The notes under the pieces: generated by a model
Databases searched by the model: none
What the model was told of the DNA's origin: nothing
Seen by the model: the letters and a program-made list of their open reading frames with translations, nothing else
In this document: positions 35,941 through 44,407 of the stretch, piece after piece
How the letters are laid out: every line of letters starts with the position of its first letter
How positions within the stretch are numbered: position 1 is the stretch's first letter
Made by a program: the position numbers and the translations under genes
Assembly: GCF_029222905.1 (NCBI RefSeq)
Contig: NZ_JARHUE010000001.1
Coordinates: forward strand, 310,001 to 374,000
Length of the DNA: 64,000 nucleotides
Direction of reading: 5' to 3'
Source: Neptuniibacter sp. CAU 1671
GTDB lineage: Bacteria > Pseudomonadota > Gammaproteobacteria > Pseudomonadales > Balneatricaceae

Positions 35941-37767
35941 ATGAAAAAAACAATCTCCCTGTCGATCAGCCCGATCTGCCTGGCAATAGCGCTGGGGATT
36001 ATGACCGGCCCGGCACAGGCAAAACCGGTTACCTGGGAAGACATCAAAAATGATGCCGCCACCCCTGAAGATGTTCTGGGTTATGGCATTGGCCCCAAAG
36101 CACAGCGCTGGAGCGATTTGAATGCAATTAATACCAAAACGGTCGGCAAACTGACGCCAGCCTGGTCTTTCTCGTTTGGTGATGAGAAACAGCGCGGCCA
36201 GGAGACTCAAGCGCTGGTCCATGACGGCATTTTATATATCACCGGTTCCTATTCGCGATTATTTGCTGTCGATGCACGCACAGGTCAACGCCTCTGGTCC
36301 TATTCGCACCGCCTGCCGGAAGATATCCGTCCCTGCTGTGACGTGGTGAACCGGGGGGCTGCGATTTTTGGGGATATGGTCTATTTCGGCACGTTGGATG
36401 CAGCCATCGTCGCGCTCGACAAAAAAACCGGCAAAGTGGTCTGGAAGAAAAAGTTTGCAGACCACACCGAAGGCTACACCATGACCGGCGCCCCCACCAT
36501 TATCAAGGATCAGAAAACCGGCAAGGTTATGTTGATCCACGGCTCATCCGGTGATGAATTCGGCGTCGTTGGCAAACTATTCGCCCGGGATCCGAAAACC
36601 GGCGAAGAGATCTGGATGCGTCCCTTTGTGGAGGGCCATTTTGGCCGTCTGAATGGCGAAAAAAGCACGCCTACAGGCGACCCTAAAGCCCCATCATGGC
36701 CGGATGATCCAAATTCACCGACCGGCAAGGTAGAAGCCTGGAGTCATGGTGGCGGAGCACCATGGCAGTCCGCCAGTTTTGATGTTGAAACTAACACAAT
36801 TATTGTAGGCGCCGGCAACCCGGCGCCCTGGAACGGCTGGGCCCGTACCTCTCCGGGTGGTAATCCTGCGGATTATGACAGTCTGTACACCTCAGGCCAG
36901 GTGGCGGTCGACCCATCTACCGGGGAAGTGAAATGGTTCTATCAGCACACACCTAACGATGCCTGGGACTTTTCCGGTAATAATGAGCTGGTCCTGTTTG
37001 AATATCAGGATCAGGGTAAAACCATCAAAGCCACCGCCCATGCCGACCGCAATGGTTTCTTCTATGTCGTCAACCGTGAAAATGGCCAGTTTATCCGCGG
37101 CTTCCCCTTTGTCGATAACATCACCTGGGCAACAGGCATTGACCCTAAGACCGGTCGTCCAATAGAAGTTGAAGGTCAGCGCCCTCCGCTACCTGAACCG
37201 GGTCAGAAACACGGCAAATCCATCGAGGTATCACCACCGTTTCTGGGCGGTAAAAACTGGAACCCAATGGCCTACAGTCGTGATACTGGCCTGTTCTATC
37301 TGGGTGCCAATCACTGGAAAGAAGATTACTGGACCGAAGAGGTCACCTATACCCGCGGAGCCGCGTATCTCGGGCAGGGATTCAGGATCAAGAAGATGTA
37401 TGACGACCATGTCGGCGTCCTGCGCGCTGTTGATCCTGGATCAGGCAAAATCGTCTGGTCGCACAAAGAAAAACTCCCCCTCTGGTCGGGCGTACTGGCC
37501 ACTAAAGGCGGAGTGATTTTCACCGGCACCGGCGACGGCTACTTTAAAGCCTTTGATGCCAGGTCGGGTAAAGAGCTGTGGAAGTTCCAGACCGGCTCCG
37601 GCATTGTCTCCTCCCCCATCACCTGGGAGATGGATGGTGAACAGTATGTTGGTATCGCCAGCGGGTATGGTGGCGCCGTGCCACTGTGGGGCGGTGATAT
37701 GGCGGATCTGACAAAACCGGTACCGCAGGGTGGTTCGTTCTGGGTCTTTAAACTGCCTAAGCACTGA
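35941..37767 (+). CDS. PQQ alcohol dehydrogenase, predicted calcium-dependent (ExaA/PedE-like)
   Basis: The 608-residue protein has a Sec signal peptide (cleavage near AQAKP). The quinoprotein propeller is complete, with vicinal disulfide C132-C133. The catalytic segment is AWDFSGNNEL: D343 is the catalytic base, and the position two residues on is S345 rather than Asp. This is the pattern of Ca2+-dependent enzymes such as ExaA and PedE. It shares overall sequence with the enzyme at 30181 but contains an extra loop (WARTSPGGNPADYDSLYTSG) and uses GC-rich, ordinary codons. It would oxidise ethanol-like alcohols when lanthanides are scarce. Own terminator, divergent from pedF. Symbol withheld because exaA and pedE are both plausible. 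Confidence 0.93.
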   Translation: MKKTISLSISPICLAIALGIMTGPAQAKPVTWEDIKNDAATPEDVLGYGIGPKAQRWSDLNAINTKTVGKLTPAWSFSFGDEKQRGQETQALVHDGILYITGSYSRLFAVDARTGQRLWSYSHRLPEDIRPCCDVVNRGAAIFGDMVYFGTLDAAIVALDKKTGKVVWKKKFADHTEGYTMTGAPTIIKDQKTGKVMLIHGSSGDEFGVVGKLFARDPKTGEEIWMRPFVEGHFGRLNGEKSTPTGDPKAPSWPDDPNSPTGKVEAWSHGGGAPWQSASFDVETNTIIVGAGNPAPWNGWARTSPGGNPADYDSLYTSGQVAVDPSTGEVKWFYQHTPNDAWDFSGNNELVLFEYQDQGKTIKATAHADRNGFFYVVNRENGQFIRGFPFVDNITWATGIDPKTGRPIEVEGQRPPLPEPGQKHGKSIEVSPPFLGGKNWNPMAYSRDTGLFYLGANHWKEDYWTEEVTYTRGAAYLGQGFRIKKMYDDHVGVLRAVDPGSGKIVWSHKEKLPLWSGVLATKGGVIFTGTGDGYFKAFDARSGKELWKFQTGSGIVSSPITWEMDGEQYVGIASGYGGAVPLWGGDMADLTKPVPQGGSFWVFKLPKH

Positions 37768-37781
37768 TCATTTCAGACCAG

Positions 37782-37818
37782 AAACCGCGTTCAGGGCGAT
37801 CCTGTGCGCGGTTTTTTT
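37782..37818 (+). terminator. Terminator of the calcium-type PQQ dehydrogenase
   Basis: AAACCGCG...CGCGGTTT encloses a nested CAGG/CCTG stem and runs into seven T. It begins 15 bp after the stop codon and leaves the pentapeptide gene 12 bp further on, so that gene depends on read-through or its own promoter. Confidence 0.88.
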
Positions 37819-37829
37819 AGGAGTCATGT

Positions 37830-38474
37830 ATGAAAACACTTTTTGCCACACTGTTACTGTCAACGTCGGCTTATGCGTTTGCCTCTGAGCAGCCCGATCC
37901 ATCCTGTTTAGTTGCGCCCGACGGCCAATGTCGAAACATAATGATGAGAGGCGTCGATCTTTCCGGGCGAGACCTCAGAGGCATTGACCTCTCAGGTGCG
38001 GTGTTAGCCGATGCCGATCTGCGCGGGGCCGATCTCAGACATGCCAGACTCAGACAAATTGATCTCAGTGGCGCTCAGCTGCAGGGAGCCAATCTGACTC
38101 TTGCTGATCTGCGACACGCCAATCTAAGGGGTGCCAACCTGACCAATGCATTATTGGATGCCATACAGGGCTGGGCACTGTTTGCACAGGGAGCAACGTT
38201 TAACCATGCCAGCCTGCGCGGTGCCAACCTTGAATTTGCCCGTTTCAGCAATGCCAAAATGCGCCACACCAATCTGCAGGCGGCCAATCTGGAGATCGCC
38301 TGGATGAACAAAGTCGATCTCAGTGGTGCCAATTTACAAAACGCTAATCTGCAGGAAGCCAAACTCAACGCTGCCAATCTGGAAAATGCGGATTTCCGTG
38401 GCGTCAGAAAACACTATGCAACGTTTCAGGCTACCTTTATGGAGGGTTGCCTCGCATGTCCTTTTGACTGGTAA
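37830..38474 (+). CDS. Periplasmic pentapeptide-repeat protein
   Basis: The 214-residue product has a signal peptide (TLFATLLLSTSAYAFA) and about 25 tandem A(D/N)Lxx pentapeptides from roughly residue 45 to 200, which would fold as a right-handed quadrilateral beta-helix. Four Cys lie outside the repeats, two near the start (PSCLVAPDGQC) and two at the end (CLACPFDW), and probably pair. Similar genes accompany PQQ dehydrogenase clusters in Pseudomonas and relatives, but no role is known. Confidence 0.85.
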   Translation: MKTLFATLLLSTSAYAFASEQPDPSCLVAPDGQCRNIMMRGVDLSGRDLRGIDLSGAVLADADLRGADLRHARLRQIDLSGAQLQGANLTLADLRHANLRGANLTNALLDAIQGWALFAQGATFNHASLRGANLEFARFSNAKMRHTNLQAANLEIAWMNKVDLSGANLQNANLQEAKLNAANLENADFRGVRKHYATFQATFMEGCLACPFDW

Positions 38475-38502
38475 TTGCTGTCGCTGCGTTGGACCACAGG
38501 GT

Positions 38503-39147
38503 TCAATGCAGCTGATTACCGACTTTGACCAACCCCGCCTCTATTGCCAGATGCACCAGCTCAGTCAGGCTTGTCACGTCGAGTTTACTTTTAATTGCTG
38601 TGGTGTGATTCGCCACGGTTTTGCCACTGATACAGAGCTGCTCTGAAATCTCCTGGGTACAGGCACCCTTGGCTAACTTGATGAAAATTTCCAGTTCCCG
38701 CTGGGTTAACTCCTTTAACTTATCATCAACCCGCGCCACCTTGTTCATGGCCAGTTTCATGGCCAGTTCGTGCTCAACATAACAGTGACCGGCCACAACC
38801 CGCTTCACCGCATCCACCAGCACTTCAGGGCGACAATTTTTGCTGATATACCCTTTGGCACCGGTTTCGAGTGCTTTTTGCACCAACGGCGTTTCATCAT
38901 ACATGCTGAAAAAAAGCACATTACAATCCGGGTAACGCTGTAGCAGACGTTTGGTCGCTTCAATACCGCTGATGCTTTTCAGGCCGACATCCATAATCAC
39001 AAGATCAGGCAGTAAACGGGGAAAAAGGCTCAATAACTCCTCACCGCTTTCCGCTTCAGTGACACTACAATCCTCCAGCATACTGCTGAGCAGACTGGTA
39101 TATCCCTGACGAACAATCGCGTGGTCGTCCACAATCACTATTTTCAT
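38503..39147 (-). CDS. NarL/LuxR-family response regulator (partner of the MoxY-like kinase)
   Basis: The 214-residue protein has a receiver domain (acidic D7-D8, phospho-acceptor D53 in VIMDVGL). A LuxR helix-turn-helix follows (LTQRELEIFIKLAKGACTQEISEQL, near 138-162). It overlaps the kinase stop/start by 4 bp, so the two are a two-component pair. It resembles the regulator at 40486 in its first 27 residues (VDDHA.VRQGY.SLLS.MLE), which points to an old duplication. The usual Pro four residues after the phospho-Asp is Lys here. Likely controls PQQ-dependent alcohol oxidation genes. Confidence 0.9.
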   Translation of the reverse strand: MKIVIVDDHAIVRQGYTSLLSSMLEDCSVTEAESGEELLSLFPRLLPDLVIMDVGLKSISGIEATKRLLQRYPDCNVLFFSMYDETPLVQKALETGAKGYISKNCRPEVLVDAVKRVVAGHCYVEHELAMKLAMNKVARVDDKLKELTQRELEIFIKLAKGACTQEISEQLCISGKTVANHTTAIKSKLDVTSLTELVHLAIEAGLVKVGNQLH

Positions 39148-40469
39148 GCTGACGCTCCCTGTTTTACCGGCAATGACAGCAATACCTCTGTACCACCCTC
39201 AGGCCGATTTCCAATTTCAAACACTGCATCTATGTAAGCTGCACGCTCACGCATAGACCGTATTCCCACACCTACGTTGCGCGCCAGCGGATCAAACCCG
39301 ACACCGTTGTCACGGATCGACAACGTAAGACCGTTATCATCGCTGCAAAGGGTGATATCAACCCGGTTGGCCTGGGCATGACGGGCAATATTATGCAACG
39401 CCTCCTGCACTATCCGGTAAAGGTGTGTATTCACAACATCAGACAATTGCGGCAACACCTTGGTCAGCTCAGTCTCAACCTCGATCTGATGCGTCTCAGA
39501 CCAGTTCTCAACCAGTGTGTTGATCGCTTCTCTAAGCCCCAACTGTTCCAGGATGACCGGATGCAAGGAGCGGATTAACTGCCGGAAGCTGAGCTGCATC
39601 GCTTCACAGTTCTGGATAATCTGCTGGCTCACCCGCTCTATCATGTCCGGCTTATCCTGCAGTTGACTGACCAGATACGCCTGAGCTCTTATCCCGGTCA
39701 GGTACTGCCCGAGATCATCATGCAATTCTCTAGCTAAATGTGACCGCTCGGACTCCTGCAGATTCATCAAACGGTTGGTCAGCGCGCGATTTTCCAGCTC
39801 AACCGTTTGTAACTCCCCCGCCATCTGATTGAAATGTTCTGCAATCTGATTAACTTCACGCATGGAGTACTGGCCAAGGCGCGCATTATAATGCCCCAGT
39901 TTGATCTCACTTAAAGCCGACAGCAGATCAGCTACAGGTTTGAGGCCAAACCGGACCCCCAAAAAGATGGCCAGATTAGACAGCATTGCAGCCACCAGAA
40001 ACAGGATGAGGATCTGTTTGGTGGACTCCCAGACCTCCCCCACTTCATCTGAAATGTCTGCCCGCAGACGCAGGGCTCGTCCGTCTGGCAGGTAACGGAG
40101 GTAATATCGATCTTCCAGGTTTTGAATGCCCGGGATCACACCGGCAAACCAGTCAGGCAGGTCAGGTGCGACCTCTTTCTTGAATCGGCGTTCACGCAGC
40201 ACATCCGGGTCAATGGTAATGCCCGTGTATTGATCCGGATCTTCAATCACTTCAAGGTGCACATGGCGGATATGGCCTTCCAGAAGGCTGTCGATAAGCT
40301 CAGGATAATTAGCTACAACTCCCAGCAATTTCTGGGTAAACCCCACACCTGAGTTGACCTCGCGGGAGATATCTTTTGATGCCTGTTGCAGCATCCCCCA
40401 AAGGGTGAACCCAAGTGCCATCGCAAACACCAGAGTGACAATAAGATTCAACCGCAACACCGCACTCAT
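39144..40469 (-). CDS. Membrane histidine kinase with MoxY/LapD-type periplasmic sensor
   Basis: The ATG at 40469 gives 441 residues; longer frames from 40553 add an unlikely leader. The order is TM1 (near 9-27), a periplasmic LapD/MoxY-like sensor region (about 30-155), TM2 (IILFLVAAMLSNLAIFLG), HAMP, and a HisKA_3 dimerisation helix with the phospho-site H250 in ARELHDDLGQYL. The HATPase carries DNGVGFD and GIRSMRERA. MoxY is the kinase of methanol dehydrogenase control in Paracoccus, and EraS holds a similar place in P. aeruginosa ethanol oxidation. It sits between two paralogous regulators. Confidence 0.9.
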   Translation of the reverse strand: MSAVLRLNLIVTLVFAMALGFTLWGMLQQASKDISREVNSGVGFTQKLLGVVANYPELIDSLLEGHIRHVHLEVIEDPDQYTGITIDPDVLRERRFKKEVAPDLPDWFAGVIPGIQNLEDRYYLRYLPDGRALRLRADISDEVGEVWESTKQILILFLVAAMLSNLAIFLGVRFGLKPVADLLSALSEIKLGHYNARLGQYSMREVNQIAEHFNQMAGELQTVELENRALTNRLMNLQESERSHLARELHDDLGQYLTGIRAQAYLVSQLQDKPDMIERVSQQIIQNCEAMQLSFRQLIRSLHPVILEQLGLREAINTLVENWSETHQIEVETELTKVLPQLSDVVNTHLYRIVQEALHNIARHAQANRVDITLCSDDNGLTLSIRDNGVGFDPLARNVGVGIRSMRERAAYIDAVFEIGNRPEGGTEVLLSLPVKQGASA

Positions 40470-40485
40470 AAACCGTATGCCTTTC

Positions 40486-41151
40486 TCAGGAGTTGTCCGA
40501 GCCAGCAGCACCAAAGCGCGGCGGGAGTTTGATAACGCCGGCATCAATACCAAAGTGCACCAGCGCTGCTGTAGAGCTGATACCTAACTTGGTTTTAAGC
40601 AAGGTGATGTAATTGGAAACGGTTTTTGTACTGATATCGAGATGACTGGCGATCTCCTGAGTACTTTCACCTTTGACCAGCATGACAAACACCTCATATT
40701 CCCGCTGGGTCAGCTGCCGAAGGCGATCTTCATGCTCTTTATTATTTGAAGAGGCCAGTTTCATAATCAGGTCATACTCAATAAATACTTCACCCCGGGT
40801 CAAAGCTGCCACAGCATCCAGCAGCACCTTGGGTGAACCTGATTTACTGATGTATCCCATGCCACCGGCATCCAGTGCATGTTTTACCACCGAGGCTTCA
40901 TCGTACATCGAAAAAAACAGAATCCGGGCCTGGGGGTTAATCTCACGAATCCTGCCTGCAGCCTCAATACCACTGATGCCCGGCAGGTTTATATCCATAA
41001 TAACGATGTCAGGCTGTTGCTGAGTGTAAAGCTCAACCGAAGCCTCCCCGGTGTCAGCCTCGGCGATTTCGCATCCTTCCAGCATACCGCTCAACAGGCT
41101 AGCATAGCCCTGTCGTACCACCGCATGGTCATCCACTATCAAAATTTTCAA
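40486..41151 (-). CDS. NarL/LuxR-family response regulator, first of kinase operon
   Basis: The 221-residue protein has a receiver (D7, D8, phospho-acceptor D53 in IVIMDINLPG). A LuxR-type DNA-binding domain follows (LTQREYEVFVMLVKGESTQEIASHL, near 137-161). It lies 16 bp ahead of the kinase start and should be co-transcribed with kinase and second regulator. Its closeness to the regulator at 38503 means that one kinase could feed two outputs. It is divergent from the pedA1-like gene, so that operon is a likely target. Confidence 0.9.
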   Translation of the reverse strand: MKILIVDDHAVVRQGYASLLSGMLEGCEIAEADTGEASVELYTQQQPDIVIMDINLPGISGIEAAGRIREINPQARILFFSMYDEASVVKHALDAGGMGYISKSGSPKVLLDAVAALTRGEVFIEYDLIMKLASSNNKEHEDRLRQLTQREYEVFVMLVKGESTQEIASHLDISTKTVSNYITLLKTKLGISSTAALVHFGIDAGVIKLPPRFGAAGSDNS

Positions 41152-41465
41152 TTCACTACTCCTGAAACAGTACGCGATTTTTTATTGTGCGAAAGTATCG
41201 CACTTATCATTGCATCAGAGACTCAGTCCACTCAATCCGACACGGGGAACTTAACCCGGAGCATCGACTCTACTGTAGTCAGATTGGCGTAAAACCTGTA
41301 TTTACAGTGAAAGAACATGCATTTACCCTAGTCGGTCATGCTAGCGCCGGACTCGGGCAAGAGTATAGTACTTAGGAAGTATTTGATTTCTACTTTCTAC
41401 ATATTCCGTACCCCTGAAATGCCCCTTATGCTGGCCAGAATAATAATCACAATTGAAGCGTTACT
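41152..41465. promoter_or_regulatory. Divergent region, response regulator / pedA1-like gene
   Basis: This is a 314-bp spacer. GAGTATAGTACTTAGG at 41358-41373, followed by TTTCTACTTTCTAC, resembles the TAGTAC words seen upstream of other island genes. No RNA gene or hairpin stands out. Confidence 0.35.
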
Positions 41466-42632
41466 ATGAAATTTATGAGTACCCGACTGGCTGCCACTGT
41501 GTTGGCAAGTCACCTGCTGATCGGAACAGCCCACGCTGAACTGGATGTTAAAGTCAGCTACCTTGGGCAGTTTATCGATCAGGGTCCCGTTCTTTCGAAT
41601 CTGTTTCCAGAACCTGAAGACAGTGGACTTCGCGGCGCCCAACTGGCTGTTGATGACAGCAACACCACCGGTAAATTTCTCAAGCATCATTACAGCTTTA
41701 CCTCTGCAGTTGAAGAAGATCCTGCCAAACTGATTGAGGCTGCCAAACAGCAGTATGCACAAGGCCTGCGTTACTTTGTTGCCAACATGCCGCGGGCCAG
41801 CCTGCTGCAACTACAGGCGGCGCTGGGTAAAGATGCCATTATTTTCAATGCTGGCAGTTATGACGACACCCTCAGAAATCAGGACTGCCGTGCAAACGTA
41901 CTGCATACCCTGCCCAGCCGGGCAATGCTGACCGATGCACTGGCTCAATGGCTCAAAGCCCGCCGCATCGGCAAAGTGCTGTTAATTACCGGCTCCACCG
42001 AGGAAGATGCCGCTTATGCTGCTGCGTTTAAGCGTGCCAGCAAGCGATTCGGTATCAAGATTGTCGATGAAAAATCCTGGACGTTTGAGACCGACATGCG
42101 CCGGACCGCGCAACGTGAAATGCCACTGTTCACCCAGGCCAAAGAGTATGACATGGTGATCCTGGCTGACGAACGTGGTGATTTTGGTGAGTATGTCCTC
42201 TACAACACCTGGTATCCAAGACCTGTCGGCGGGACACAGGGCCTGAAACCAGCAGCCTGGGATCCGGTGATTGAACAATGGGGGGCAGCTCAGCTGCAAA
42301 GCCGGTTTGTCAAACTCACTAACCGCCGCATGAATGCGGTGGATTACGCCGCCTGGGCAGGCGTGCGCAGTATTGCCGAGGCTGTGACCCGAATCAACAA
42401 AGCCGACCCGGCGTCTGTTTTTGCTTACATGACAAGCGATCAGTTTGAATTGGCTGCCTTTAAAGGCCGCAAAATGGACTATCGCAGTTGGAATCACCAA
42501 CTTCGTCAACCCATCCCTCTGGTTCATTCACGCTCAGTAGTCTCCCAGTCGCCTCAGGAGGGTTTTCTTCACCCTACCAACGAGCTGGATACACTGGGTT
42601 ATGACAAACCTGAAAGCAGCTGCAAATTTTAA
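41466..42632 (+). CDS. pedA1: PQQ-cluster ABC transporter substrate-binding protein (PedA1-like)
   Basis: The 388-residue protein has a signal peptide ending at AHAEL and a type I periplasmic-binding fold of the Leu/Ile/Val-receptor kind (GLRGAQLAVDDSN near 55-70; LLITGSTEEDAAYAAAFKRA near 178). It belongs to the group found with PQQ alcohol dehydrogenases. In P. putida the PedA1A2BC system has been reported to support lanthanide-dependent growth, from memory of that literature. First gene of a four-gene unit with beta-propeller, ATPase and permease. Ligand not deducible. Confidence 0.85.
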   Translation: MKFMSTRLAATVLASHLLIGTAHAELDVKVSYLGQFIDQGPVLSNLFPEPEDSGLRGAQLAVDDSNTTGKFLKHHYSFTSAVEEDPAKLIEAAKQQYAQGLRYFVANMPRASLLQLQAALGKDAIIFNAGSYDDTLRNQDCRANVLHTLPSRAMLTDALAQWLKARRIGKVLLITGSTEEDAAYAAAFKRASKRFGIKIVDEKSWTFETDMRRTAQREMPLFTQAKEYDMVILADERGDFGEYVLYNTWYPRPVGGTQGLKPAAWDPVIEQWGAAQLQSRFVKLTNRRMNAVDYAAWAGVRSIAEAVTRINKADPASVFAYMTSDQFELAAFKGRKMDYRSWNHQLRQPIPLVHSRSVVSQSPQEGFLHPTNELDTLGYDKPESSCKF

Positions 42633-42643
42633 TGAGGACTACT

Positions 42644-43615
42644 ATGAAGCTTAACAAACTGCTAACACCTATTGCCGCTGCGATGCTGCTGACGACAAGC
42701 CTGGCTCAGGCTGAGATCGCTTATGTTTCCAACGAAAAAGACGATTCCCTGTCTCTGATCGATCTCAGTACGCTTGAGGTGATAAAAACAATCTCTGTTG
42801 GACAGCGTCCACGCGGGATTATTTTTTCCAAGGATTACAGCAAGCTTTATATCTGCGCCTCCGACTCAGACACTGTTCAGGTGATGGATACCACCACACA
42901 CAAAATCATTGCCACCCTGCCGTCTGGTGAGGACCCTGAGCAGTTTGCCCTGCACCCGGATGATGTTCATCTCTACATCGCGAACGAAGATGATGCTCTG
43001 GTAACGGTCGTTAACACACAAACCCATGAGGTCGAAGCCCAGATCGATGTAGGTGTAGAACCTGAAGGCATGGCTGTCAGCCCGGACGGTGCCTATGCAG
43101 TCAACACCAGCGAAACCACCAATATGGTGCACTGGATTGATACCAAAACCCATGAGCTTGTTGACAATACACTGGTCGATCAGCGTCCGCGCCACGTGGA
43201 GTTCAATCACGATGGCACCCTGCTTTGGGCCAGTTCCGAGATCGGCGGCACGGTATCCGTCATCGATGTAGCTACCCGTAAGATCGTCAAAAAACTGCGT
43301 TTCGAAGTGAAAGGCGTACACCCGGATAAAATTCAGCCGGTCGGCATTAAACTGACCAAGGACGGCAAGTGGGCCTATGTCGCACTAGGACCGTCCAATC
43401 ACGTTGCCGTTGTTGACGCTAAAACGTTTGAAATCGATGACTACATTCTGGTGGGACGTCGTGCCTGGCATATGACTTTCAACACCGATGAAAGTCTGTT
43501 GCTGACTACCAATGGTATCAGCGGCGATGTCTCCGTCATCGATACCAAAGCACACAAAGCGATCAAAACCATCAAAGTAGGTCGTTACCCTTGGGGTGTT
43601 GTGGTAAAACCATAA
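42644..43615 (+). CDS. pedA2: PQQ-cluster YVTN beta-propeller protein (PedA2-like)
   Basis: The ATG at 42644 is preferred because GAGG lies seven bases before it; the ATG at 42632 overlaps the previous stop and has no such site. The 323-residue product has a signal peptide ending near AQAEI and seven propeller blades of the YVTN type, with repeats such as VSVIDVATRKIVKKL, VAVVDAKTFEIDDYI and VSVIDTKAHKAIKTI. It matches the PQQ-dependent-catabolism beta-propeller family that always accompanies this ABC transporter. Role is unknown; a binding or scaffolding partner is likely. Confidence 0.88.
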   Translation: MKLNKLLTPIAAAMLLTTSLAQAEIAYVSNEKDDSLSLIDLSTLEVIKTISVGQRPRGIIFSKDYSKLYICASDSDTVQVMDTTTHKIIATLPSGEDPEQFALHPDDVHLYIANEDDALVTVVNTQTHEVEAQIDVGVEPEGMAVSPDGAYAVNTSETTNMVHWIDTKTHELVDNTLVDQRPRHVEFNHDGTLLWASSEIGGTVSVIDVATRKIVKKLRFEVKGVHPDKIQPVGIKLTKDGKWAYVALGPSNHVAVVDAKTFEIDDYILVGRRAWHMTFNTDESLLLTTNGISGDVSVIDTKAHKAIKTIKVGRYPWGVVVKP

Positions 43616-43632
43616 TAACTATTTCAGTAAGC

Positions 43633-43663
43633 ACCGGCCTGCACTGCAGGCCGGTATTTTTTT
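43633..43663 (+). terminator. Internal terminator between PedA2- and PedB-like genes
   Basis: ACCGGCCTGCA-C-TGCAGGCCGGT is a perfect 23-bp palindrome followed by a seven-T run. It ends 13 bp before the ATPase start and should strongly reduce transcription of the ATPase and permease compared with the periplasmic parts. Confidence 0.88.
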
Positions 43664-43675
43664 GGGTGCCTTGCC

Positions 43676-44407
43676 ATGAGCATTGAAGTCAACCACATCA
43701 GTTTTCGCTACGGTCCGCGGCAGGCGTTAAAAGACGTCAGCTTTAAACTGACCGAAGGCGGATTTCACGGTTTGCTGGGACCAAACGGTGCCGGCAAATC
43801 CACCCTGTTTGCATTGATGACACGCCTCTATGCACTGCAACAGGGTGAGATCACCATCCACGATCAGAGCATCCGCAAACAACCGGCGCAGATCATGCGA
43901 CGCCTGGGTGTTGTATTTCAGCAGAGCACGCTGGATCTCGATCTTACCGTCAAACAGAACCTGCTCTATCACGCCTCCCTGCATGGCATCTCCGCCAGAG
44001 AAGCCGCGCCACGAATCGAGCAGGAGCTCACCCGGATGGAGATGATGGATCGCGCCAACGACAAGGTACGCGGCCTCAACGGCGGTCACCGACGCCGGGT
44101 AGAAATTGCCCGCGCCCTGCTGCACCAGCCGAATATTCTCTTGCTGGACGAACCCACTGTAGGGCTTGATCCGCAAACCCGCCGGGCCCTTAATCAACAC
44201 GTGCGCAAACTCTGTGCTGAAGATAATCTCACTGCACTCTGGGCAACCCATCTGATGGAAGAGATTAAACCCGATGATCCGGTGATCCTGCTGCACAAAG
44301 GGGAAGTCATGGTCGATGGTCAGGCCAGTCGCCTGCTCGAACTGGCCAATGAAACCGATCTCACTGAAGCGTTTCACAGCCTGACTGGCACCAAGGAGGT
44401 AGCATGA
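43676..44407 (+). CDS. pedB: PQQ-cluster ABC transporter ATPase (PedB-like)
   Basis: The 243-residue ATPase has Walker A GLLGPNGAGKSTLF (near 32-45), Q-loop VVFQQST, and Walker B ILLLDEPTVGLDPQ. The signature reads RGLNGGHRRRVEIARAL, LNGGH in place of the usual LSGGQ. The family is that of short exporter-type ABC-2 systems. It overlaps the permease by 4 bp (ATGA). In view of ABC-2 membership, export or coupled handling of a metal or cofactor is as plausible as import. Confidence 0.9.
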   Translation: MSIEVNHISFRYGPRQALKDVSFKLTEGGFHGLLGPNGAGKSTLFALMTRLYALQQGEITIHDQSIRKQPAQIMRRLGVVFQQSTLDLDLTVKQNLLYHASLHGISAREAAPRIEQELTRMEMMDRANDKVRGLNGGHRRRVEIARALLHQPNILLLDEPTVGLDPQTRRALNQHVRKLCAEDNLTALWATHLMEEIKPDDPVILLHKGEVMVDGQASRLLELANETDLTEAFHSLTGTKEVA

